Shown here one piece after another: positions 1-12,179 of a stretch of 64,000 nucleotides of DNA. The stretch is from assembly GCF_036884655.1 (NCBI RefSeq), contig NC_088348.1, positions 27,241,501 through 27,305,500 on the forward strand, given 5' to 3'. The notes under the pieces are model-generated. The model did no database searches. It was not told the DNA's origin and was given only the letters and a program-made list of their open reading frames with translations. Origin of the DNA: Musa acuminata AAA Group. Its lineage: Eukaryota > Streptophyta > Magnoliopsida > Zingiberales > Musaceae. Made by a program: the position numbers and the translations under genes. How positions within the stretch are numbered: the first letter of the stretch is position 1; every line of letters begins with the position of its first letter.

Positions 1-79
1 TCGAACAAACTAAGACTGTAGTGTTGTCGTGCCGAATGCAAATGAACAATCATATAAATGTTGCCAACGAAACTCAAAC

Positions 80-3000
80 CTAGTAGTCCTTTAGAAGAGT
101 AGTAGCCTGGTCCTGCAACACCTGCCAGGCTGTCTTAATATGTCTATCTTCTGTAAGTGGTGCTCCAACAGCAAAACGCAAGATGAAATTCCCTGACAAA
201 ACCTGCTTATGAAAGCCCATTAAAAGGAAACAGATCAAACAGTAATTATGGTGATTTGAACTGAGCTTCAATTTGTGAAAAACCTACAGTATGTGATAAG
301 AAGATTTTCCCACTTGAATTGACAGCATCCAATAAACTATGGTTGAGTTTATAACCATTATCTTGATCATTTGGCGGAGGAATAAGGCGGAAGCATACTA
401 ATGAAAAGGTCCGAGGGGCCACAACCTGTAAATTTTTCATAGTAAATTAAAAAAAAATCTGAGGATGCTATGCAGAAATAAAAACAGAAGGTCTTACAAT
501 AATATTTGAAGACAGAATTCTAGACTCATTCCTTATCAGTCCTTTAAAAACTAATTTTGATGTATATGATTTGGTTAGCCAACAAAAAAACATTGACTTC
601 AATTTAAGGAAGACAAGCATTAAAAAAAGCACAATTTTTACCTTGTAACTCAATTTCAAGGCCAATTTGCACAAGAAAAATGTATAAAAGAAATGAATGC
701 AAACATGGCATTTCAGAAAACAGGGTCATGCAACCCTCAACCCAGCCATCATCTTGCAAATACACATCACTATAGCCACTAGTTGTATACACATTACAAA
801 GCATTATACGTCATAGATGTTAAAATTGTTGCAAATGAAAACAGAAATGGTTACTGAAATAGCTGCCAATTTTAGCATTAGAAGTCACTTGAATTGAGTC
901 ACTCTAGGATCTGGATGATGTATTGGTCTATATTTTCTGTATAGCTATGATTATAAATACAAATTTAAGAGGACAAACACTGTAAGGTAACTAAATGCAT
1001 GAAGTTGCAAATGACTGGGGCCCTTAAAGTCATTGGATCAAAAGGAAAGCATTATTGAAAGATTGTTTCCACTAACATAAAATTAAAGCCAAAGTAAAAC
1101 ATAGCTATCAGTAGTTGTAAAGCTTGATTATATTGTTCATTAGAGATAAACTGAGGAATAAATGACACTATTTTGTTGATGATGGTGCTTCTTTGGGAGA
1201 TGCTTCTTGGGTATCATATAAAGGAATTCCTTGGCAACTGAAAGGAACTGCAGAAATGGTAGACCGAAAGGATGATGGATGGCTATATATGCAAGAAATA
1301 GAGGAAGAGCACATGTAATAAATATCGCATGATGTTTGCAATTATTAATATGTTTAGTAAATCAGTACAAGAAAGGATATCAATGCATTATATTTATGCA
1401 GATGGTAAAAAAATTTATGTTCAACTGATCCAAAATATATGGAGCAGTGAATATACATGTAAGTGCTTTGAAACAAAAAAATCTTGCATTTTTATGGAAC
1501 TTAGAATAATAGCTACACATGATATTGATTCTGAAGATATAATTGTCTCATTTACCTCAAACCTTGAGTCAGAAGTTATAAGTTGTTCAAATTGTTCAGC
1601 CAAACGTATGTGATTTCTAATGTAGCTTTGTAGATTTGCAACGCCATATAGCCTCAAAACTAACCATAGCTTTAAAGACCTGCAATTTCAAAATGAATAA
1701 ATGATGAAACAATCTAATATGTCGAAATCAACATTTTTGTCCTCCAGTGTTACATTAAATCAGATGTATACACAAACCCTTCCATTTCCTTTCTCTCTTT
1801 ATCCTTAACAAACAAAAAAATTATAATAACCAGATGACAATGCCATCTAATCAGATTGACAAATGTACCAAAATTATAGGTGGCAGATGACTCGTAGGAC
1901 ATGAGATGCAGTGGTGCAGAACTACTATTACAACAAGTGCACTTCATTTTCTCTCAAAACATTAAATTGCAAGTCCGCTGGTTAGTAACATCATACAATA
2001 AGTAGATAGAGGCCTAAATAGTTTGGAAGATATTCCAGGTGTTGTATGAAGCATTCATTTTATTATCCACAATGGAATAGATTAAACAAAGTTTCAATTT
2101 CAAAGTAAATGCAGAACTTAATGCAGAACTTATGAAAGTATTATTTCTCAAATTAACATAATGTTGGCTACAGTGACAATTGACTAAATAATGAACAGTA
2201 TGCCTGTGGAAAAGAAAGCAAACACTAGAAATAGCTTGCCTACAAAAGATTATGGATAGCCAGGCAGCTCAACAAGAAGCAACTCAAGGTAGCTCTAATT
2301 ATGTCATTGTACTTTAATATAGTTGTCGAACAAGTAGTAGCTCTATTTATGTCATTGGACCTTAATATAGATGTTGAACAAGTACATAGAGTTCACTGTC
2401 AGTCTTAAAAAGACAAATAACTGGGGATGATATAATGACCTATAACAAGACTATAATAAACAACAATTCAATATGAGCAATGAAGAAAACATTTATTAAG
2501 AGTTTACAGTTTAAAGAGTTAAAGGCTAAAGGGACCAAGACAACAGCTCGGTACTGTAGTTGCACAATTGTGATAATTGTGCAATATGATTAAACAAACA
2601 ACTTAGTTTCCAGCTAACTTACAAGTGAGAATTGCAAAAGGCCAATCTCTACATATATAATATAGTAAGACTATTATATAATATCAGTGTACATATCCCG
2701 TGTGTAATGTCACAAGTTAAAGAATGTAATGCCATAAGTCATAAATCTAGGAAGTGTTAAAAATCAAAGAATGTAAAAAGATGATAACAACTGTAATTGT
2801 GCATTGCTGGTATTCAGCATCTTTGTATAATACCATAAGTCAACCCTTCAACTTCATGTCAAAAATTAGTCTCTCTCTAATTGACAAAAGCAAATGGGAT
2901 TTGATTCTCATATGCAGGACCACACAGAAAAACAAAACGGCAAGTCAACCTTAATCACAAATCTTGTCACAGACTTCAAAATAGCTAACATTTGAAGATA

Positions 3001-3397
3001 AACTTTCTCAAAAGTTAATTTGGATACTCAAACTGCCAAAAAACTATGGCGTATTGAACTTTTTTCTTTTAGTTTCTAACACTAACATCTGAAAGAAATA
3101 TTCACATACAGAATAAACTCAAATTTTATTATGTTTAATCTCACAGTATCAAATTGCTCCCAGGTACAAGTACACACACACATACACATATATATGGCAG
3201 GATTATTACAACAAGCATTATACATGCACAAAGAAAGGTGGTACCTGAATCTGCGTCCAAGAGGAATCTGCCAATCTTTGAAATCCACAACAGCATTTTC
3301 TTGCGAGGCCTGGTAATTTGAACAATAGCCAAAAGAATACAATAACAGGCTCATTAAAATGTGCTAACACAATGGAGAGAACTATATTTTAGGAACT

Positions 3398-3443
<46 letters not shown>

Positions 3444-6400
3444 ATGAAAAGGAGCTGCTTCTGTTCAGTTTCATCAAAAAGCACATTTAACAGAATAACG
3501 ATAACAAAAATCATCACCATAAGAAGCAAAGCAATTTTTGTAAGGGATTATTAATTTTGCTACCAGCAATGTTCTTAATTGTGGTCATGTGCACTAAATA
3601 GTCACTTGTGTCATCTTCCCATCTCTCTTTCCTGTGAATTGAAGGGCATAAAAAATTGACATACTATATGCAATTTCATGTTAACCCTTGCTAAATATAA
3701 TATATCAATATGAACCCCCAGCACGGCCTGACAGATTTGCAGAAATATAAGCATGACAGTCTAAAAGTTGGATGTTATACAGATACTAGAATCACTCTCC
3801 AGGTTGGATGTGCACATTTTGCCTCATTATCATCCTTGGAAGTTCTACCTATGTTAAGGAGCAAAATATACAGTAATGGCAGAGACAAAGTGTCCCAAAT
3901 ACCAGCAAAGAAGATATCTAGTTATAGCTTTCTTTTATAAGAGATAGTACATATGCTTCAAATTATTTAACACGGTCAAGGGCACAAAGTATCAACCAGT
4001 AAATGACACGGGAGTGTTTTTAAACTTTGAATCCAGAGACGTCAAGAAAATCATACTAATTCCTTAGTTTTCTCAATAAATCAGGAAGACTCATAAAAAC
4101 TCCGTCTGAAGTATCCATGTAGACTTCAAAAGGTCTCCCATAAGCTAGCAATCTGAGTACAGGTTCCTCCAAAACAACAACCTTTAGGTCTCGGAATGTC
4201 GCTTCACATTTGTCTAACTATGGCCAATAATGCTTCTTCAAGCTTTAGCAACCCCATTAGTGAAGCTGTGCGCTTCGAAATCCTTGAGATGAAATGCCGA
4301 TAACAATTAACGAAACCAAGGAAGGATATCAGCTCAAGCACCTTCTTTGGTATTTGCCACTCCACCATAACTTGCACCTTCGACTTGTCCATTCAAATCA
4401 TCCCTCTATCGACTTGGTGTCCAAGAATAGAATTTTCGTTTGCATAAGCTAACACTTCTCCTTTTTTACGAACAAGGTATTCTTTCGGAGAATCTTGAAT
4501 ATTGTTTGAAGGTGCTTGGTATGCTCATTGAGTATTATTTCCGAGCATTTAACCACAACCACAAAATAAAAACCCTAGACCCTACTATAAAAAGTTCCCT
4601 CGAATATGATTTCCAAGATAAGCTTTTTTTTCCAACACTTAGACTCGAAATTATTAAATCCTTCGAACCCCTTATCGACTTAAATATAGAAGGGCCCTTG
4701 TCAGGCATGTCCCCAATGCAATTTTTGCAGGATCTCTTATCAAACCCATTTATCTTCCAACATCAAGTTTGTGACAGATTCAAGCTCGAACTAAGGTTTG
4801 ATCCAAATCCTCCTTCACATCGGACAACCAAATTCTGCTTTAACACAATCAAATGCAACAACATTACTAATTAAGAAACATAAACTTTATTATCCATAAC
4901 AAACAATTTCTAACATTTCACTTCATGCTACATTTTTTTGTTCTCAATCAACACGACATCCCTACCTATCTCATTGACAATACAAAAGCATTCCACCACA
5001 ATCATACCAGCTTAAAGACTTGAAACATTTAACCTTCGTTGCCAAAGTATAAACATTAGCATTGACATAAGAGTGATGACTTTAAGGCTTTAAGGATACA
5101 TAAATTGTAGTCCAATTTTTATTGGCTCTACTTTTTTACCAACCTCCTATATATTCGAAGCTTTTCTTGAATCCCTAGGTTGGCTGACATAAAAAATATA
5201 CTCGTTATATAAACTATAAAGGCAATTAGACATGTCCTGGCATACAAATTCCTTCCCAAGTCATTGATTGTTAATATTTACTAGCCACTAACTACCTGAG
5301 AATATGTGCCCCATTTTGTCAACACATGATAAGACTCAAGCCACTTTGTAACTATCGTAAAACACTTTCATTTAAGTTATCTTTGCATCTTATTATGCTC
5401 GATAGATTCAAAATTGGGAGTTATGTGTGAAGTGGAAGTTCCAAGAAGCACTAAAGTACACTATGATACCATAAATGAGGATGAAAGAGTTGAATACAAA
5501 ATCACAAAAAATTCCTCAATAACGAGCTAATGATCTTCCTTAGAAAATATTTTAACTACTAAAAAGCAACTTCAAATGCCAAACACAGCTTTAGTATACC
5601 ATGAGGATATTCCTACCATTTAAATTAGATCAATCCAATTAGTGAATATACATATTCGTCACTCTTATTGTAGACTACTATAAGAAAAACAAGGTAGAAG
5701 TGAAAACAGAGGAAGTGACTTCCATATCTCAGCTAATTTGTGTATGTTGGTAAAGATAAAGTCCTTTAAACAAGTGCTTGTGCTTGAAATTGCAATGCTC
5801 AAGTATGATTATGAAAAAAGTAGCTAGACAGATGGAAAAAAGAGACTAGCCTTATTCTTAAGATACTCAGGATTTGTGGAAAGGGACTGGATCAAATCAC
5901 TTCGGTCCTGCCAGCAAGCATAATTACTAGCACCATTAGTGCTTTAGTGAAAATTCTTTAGAAGCAGGATAATATAGTGCCAGATATATATTGGAGTAAG
6001 TAAATTCTTTAGAAGCAGGATAATATAGTGCCAGATATATATATTGGAGTAAGTAGTATCCAGAGTCATTTCATGTTAAAAGTGACTACGATGGCATAGA
6101 TATCAGCTATTAGTGTAAGCTGCTGCAGTAAATTATGATCAAATCAAGCAAATGATGTTAGTTAGTAGCTTTAGATAACTAATAACAGACGAGAAATAAT
6201 TCAACAAGGAAAAAAGACAATTGTGCTTCACTAGCATTAATTGGAAAACATATGAACAAAAATTTTTGAATTGGTGGTAAAAGAATGTAATATGTTATAA
6301 CTGAGGTATTACAGGTGTCCCTTTTTGTAGCTTACCAGTCCTTCCAAAAGAAATTGCTTTGTATAGCTTATCTCACTGTTTTAAGTAGCACATTGTCACT

Positions 6401-9400
6401 ATATTTCCATTTTCAAATTTCACCTTAATTTAAATGCCTGCGATGCTTTTCTTTTTGCAAAGTTTAAAAAGGGCAGGTACTTAATTGTAATCTCATGTTT
6501 TTGTCTGTCAAAATTATAGAAAATTGAAATATTATCTGGACAAGTACTAAAAATAAAAAAGTTTGACCTACTACAATCTTCTATTGCCATACCATACTTT
6601 GCATCTTCCAATATCTAAGGGTGAACACATGACTGGAGCCTCACATCTTTTTAGAATCTTAGACAATGAATATAAAGAAAACAGATGACATTGGAGTTCT
6701 TAAAGGCTGAGAGTTCAGCTCACTTTAGGTAACCTCGCATGCAACTGATAAAGTAACAGGTTCCGACTACATGGAAATCACTATATCTTTCTTCCAACTT
6801 TCTACAGATGAGTTTTGATTCCCTTGGTTTATGTTCCATCAAAGATCATGTAAAATATCAATTATTTTACCTAGAATCAATAACTTGTACAGGTATTCTT
6901 CAAGGGAACAGGACATCACACTTGACCTTCAGTTATTTCATGATCCATACCCCAAAAAAAGGGAACTCCGAAAAGAATAGCTTTTGCAAAACTAGAAAAA
7001 GAACAAACAACACAAAGAGTTCAACTTACAATGCAAAAACTTGACTGTGCACAAAAGAATATGGAACAGAAAGACAACTGATTTTAGATTGATTAGCATG
7101 GAGCAAAACTTGTAGAATGCTTAATTTGGTTAATGCACAATTTCTTTTATAAATTACCACAAATACCGAATTGCATGCCTTACCTGTACCCAAAGCACTG
7201 AACAATCAAAATTTGTAAGGAACCATTTATGCGCATTCATACCAAACGAATCTGCTTCTTCCACGCCATCAATATAATGACGATACTCTGGACAAATGCA
7301 AGCACTGCCGGCATATGCAGCGTCTATATGAAACCACATATTAAAGGCCTACGATAGAGGACATAAAAAGGTACCAATTTGTCAATGAAGCTAAGAATCC
7401 TAGGATTACAAAGAGCATGCTACTGAACAAAAATTAAGTAGGAAAATAGAGAGAAAATTTTCAGGGGACACAAAATTCCAGCAACATCATGCTTTTATTC
7501 AGACACGAAATTGTTCAGTTATCCCACCTAATTACAAGATCTACAACGTCATACATAAGCATCATGGATGGACAACATCTCAAATTAGTGCACTTTTTCC
7601 TCTACACCTATATGGATTTTGTCTTTAGAAATAACTTCCAAATGCCCAACCCGAAGAAGATTTTTTTTCCATTTTTTGAAATGTAGGGAACATACCAATG
7701 CAGAAGCCTCTGTTCAGGGATATCTGTTGATCGGCATTTACCAATCTTTTCTTTCCCTTCTTTTAACTAGCCTTGCAAAATCCTATCTTCTCTGTGTTGA
7801 TCTCAGTTTAACTCTCAACACGTGGGAGGCCAGGTGTTTCCCCGCATTTGTCAAGCCTATGAAGTGTATTACATAATACATAATTAATATTCTAGATATT
7901 ATCTTGTTGCAGTGTTGTGAGAGCTGCTGTTCAGCAGGTTTGCCAAATATATATGGGCAACATTCGTATCTGGCTCAGGTTATGAAGAACTTCCCTATAA
8001 ATGTTAAGATGCCCCACTAAACTTAGTTTCTCAAGAACACTGGAATTCATGATGAACATTTTCCCCTTTCTTACATGCATGCTATCCAATCCAGATCTTA
8101 CATTCAGTCATGAACTCATTAAGTCATTATAATACCTAAAGTTTGAATTCATTAATCATAAAAAAGCCTAACCACAGGTTTTCAGCACCAATCCCTTGAA
8201 TAGTAAAACTATTGATCAATTAATAGTTTTGAGTGGCAGAATGAAGTTAAATGCTTAACAAGAACTATCATTTTGATTCTATTACAATGAATAAAGGAAA
8301 TGGGACACTGCAGGGGTTTGTGCCTTAATGAAAGTTGCAACACAACAAGAGAACTTGATTGACATTATTTAATAGCACTTATAATGAATTTGAGACTCCC
8401 TTTTAGTGATATCAGATTTGTTACCTTCGCTATTTTTCCTAGCTCAGATATGGGATCAACAGCTGCCGAGGATGTGGTGCCAACCTGTGGTCAAAGAAAA
8501 ATTATTCTAAGCACTATGATATCAGAAGTTTTGACTTTTGAGAAGTGTACAAGAAAGATTACAACTGCCATATTTCTTAGAGATATCTGCATCATGCCGA
8601 TTTATATTATTTTCAGTATATAACAAATTAATTTACATCAGCTAGCTTAAGATAATACAGAAGGATGAATATACACAGACCCATTTCTCACAATTGCCAA
8701 GGGACCAGCATAAACTGGCAAGAAGCAACCAGTATACAGTTACAAACCAGTGTACTGTCCTACTGGTCATTTGCAAATATAAAATGCCACCACAAACTTT
8801 CTTAAACTTAAAACCACAAGAATGTCAAAATGAAAGTGAGTGCATGATAAGCTAAAATGGATATATAACAAAGTAAATTGTTCCTTACTGTGGCACATAT
8901 AAAAAATGGTATCAATCCTGCTGATAAATCACTAGATATTGTTTCCGAAACAACTTCAAGAGAAAGAGCATAGTTTGAAGTCAAATCAGTCTTCAGAACT
9001 CTGAGGTTTTCCGGAAATATTCCTGCAATCTGTCAAAGAAACGCTTGGACAATACAATAGTGACACTGACACCAACATGTAAGTCAGCCATTAATATTTA
9101 AAGAGTATGTATATAAGATGGAAATGGTGTATTCTTATAAGTATCCATAGAAAGCCAACAGCACTGATCATAAGAAGCCCAGTTATTGCTACAAAATATA
9201 TTACTACAAAATTTACAGCAGTAAAATTTCCATGTTTGTAAGAGTATCAGTAGCTTTTCAACGTAACACTTTTGTGCAACTGCATATTTGGTTATCGCTG
9301 TAGTATACATAAGACTTTTTTGGTGATACCATGAGATTTAATGATTTATGAGGCTGTTGAAAAGAGAATCGCTGAAAATTTCACATGGGGAATGAGAAAT

Positions 9401-12130
9401 CTATTTATATGATGTATATTCACCAATCAAGGGGAATTTGTCAACAATTGTAGCAACAAGGCTTATATTTGTGAATCATAAATATTTATCTATTAAATTG
9501 CTCATCTTCTTCAATCATTGCAGCAACAATATAGCTGTCGAATAATTACCATTATGTTGTTTTTTCCCATTTAAATTCTTCATGAGATTGGATTCATCAT
9601 TCCTAGCATTGATAGATAGTGACACTAGGATCTATGTAACCTGTGATAGTAAAAGTGATACCGCTCTATGAGATTAGGGCTGCTACAATGGTGTAGCTTT
9701 AGATCTAAAAATGATATTTAAGATCTAAACCAATATAGAGTTCTTACTATATAATTGGAGAGAGAAAGAAATAAACTGGAAGAATAAAGATGAAGAAGAA
9801 GAAAAACAGTGATGAATTTAAACCAAAACACAATTTTATTCGCCACACTCCGGCACATGTACATTAGGACGAACCAAGACCCCTGTCATATAAACAAGCA
9901 AAACTCCATTACCAATCTAAGCAAAACTCTAAACTAGGGAAACATTTTTTGAAAAAAAAACCCCCCACCATTCATAAAATTTACTATAACATGATGAGCA
10001 CCAAACAGTAACAAACCCTTCGAAAGTCTCGGTGTCACCCAAGGATTGAAATTTCGTACCGTACCGGAGTTTCGAGATTCGCTCGGTATGAAATGGTACT
10101 GTATATCGAGCGGTATATTTCGGTATACCGCTCGGTATATATATATATATATATAGCGACGTCGCCTCTCTTCTCCCCGCAACATCATGGATACTTCTCC
10201 CCGCGCAGATGAGAAGTCACCGATAGACGAGGAGGGATAGCGGCGTAGGTTCTCCTCTTCTTCTCCCTTTTCTTTCTTCCACTTCTCCCTCTTCTTTCTT
10301 TTCCCTCGGTCACCGTCCGATTTAAAACGATAATGAGGCGAAAACAGCCCCACTCGACGGCACCGCCCGATACGGGCGGTATTATTCGAAATTAGAACCT
10401 TGGTGTCAACTATATTCTTAGCTAGGATTCATAAAAGAAAAATGACAACTAACGACCCTCCAAGTTGGTGTTTAATTTTGTGTTCAATTCTGAAGCGACT
10501 AACTTAGACTCGAGTTATCTAAATTCATTGAAGACGGCGATTAATATGCAATATCATTGGAAAATCCTGAATTAGACATTCTGTTTAATGATCTTCAATA
10601 GTCCACAATAACAACAACAAGAAATCGTAATGGCCCAACTATTTGGAGTAATGCTCTTCGAGAGTCTACCAGCCAAAATCCAGCTGTGCTCCACACAAAG
10701 TATTGTTCCATAAATGCCAAAAATTCTATTCCTGCCCAATCTAAATTTGAACAAAAAGCAAGATTAATGGTTAAAAACCATTTAAGGAAATGGAGTATTA
10801 ATATTAAACATCATTATATGTAATGAGGCTCTATACAGAGTCACAGACCAATCTACTTCATTCGTCTAATCAAATGAAATTTAAATGTTTGATACCTGGA
10901 GGACTTATGACAAAGAATCTACAAATATCATAGGATGTCTTTCTAAATATGAATCAGCAGAAAATGATCCTGTTCCATATCGAGTAGCATAATGAAGAAT
11001 TTCAATGTATTCAATGAAGTACGTGATACCTGGCATGCTTTTTGCAAAGCAGAATGTGTCTGATCAGAAGCATAAACCACTAGTTTTTCCAAGGATTTCT
11101 TCCCAACCTTCCTCAATATCTTATCACGAGCAGCTAATAGAACAACAAGAATTGCTTCACTTGCAGTACCCTGGATTACCCCACCACCCTTGCCTGAAGG
11201 TCCTTCTTACATGTTAGCACTGTAAGTTGAAGAGTATAAAAGCGGGAGGTCCACCAGTAAAGAAATCCCTTTTTCTAATAATAATTCATACATGGTGAGA
11301 AAATTCAAAATTATTTTCATAAAACAAGCAAAGATTTACTCACCTAAATAAGCTACAAACATAAGTTCGTAGGATTCACAAGTCTGAAAATCTAAATCTA
11401 CTAGCAATATTATTGCTTTAGATTTAGAATCAACAATATAAATGCCAACCAAGGTTCACTCCAGGATGGAATTTGCAGATTGCTTGTATGTATTCCTCAA
11501 TCTCCAAATACATTGTGTTATGGAGCACTTGTACAGACACACGAACTAAGGACCTAATGTCATCATTATCAATTTATGGCATGATTAGTTTTTACAACCA
11601 AAAAGACAGATCTGGAAGAGATTCACAAAGAAGAGTATAATTGTTGGCATCAGGAAGGCACAGGGTACAAGCATTGGGGACTAGGACCTGCATGCCCAAC
11701 ATATACTGATCATAACAACTATGGCGTGGTGTGCCCATGCAGCTGCATGTGGCAGACTGTAAAACCTGAATTTTCATTTATTTAAAATTAATAATACAGA
11801 ATAGTGGGGCTACAGTACTAGCTGATCTAGAATTGGTGTCTCAGTACTCAGTAGACTACTTTGATGGATTCTTAGCTGACTATGACTACAATTTGTCCTT
11901 GTAACTAGTCTTTTTCAAAATTTCCATCATCAATCAAATCTTGTGCACCTGGAGTTACAGAGATGACTAATACATGATTCATGATGCATTAGATGGACTA
12001 ATAGATTCTTAAAAGAGTTGATCAAAAGGAAAATATAAACTTAAAAAGGACCTCATCCTGGTATATGACAGCAAGTATATCTTTTGTTGGATAATATCAA
12101 ATATACTTCTCGATAAATTTAATTGATAAT

Positions 12131-12179
<49 letters not shown>

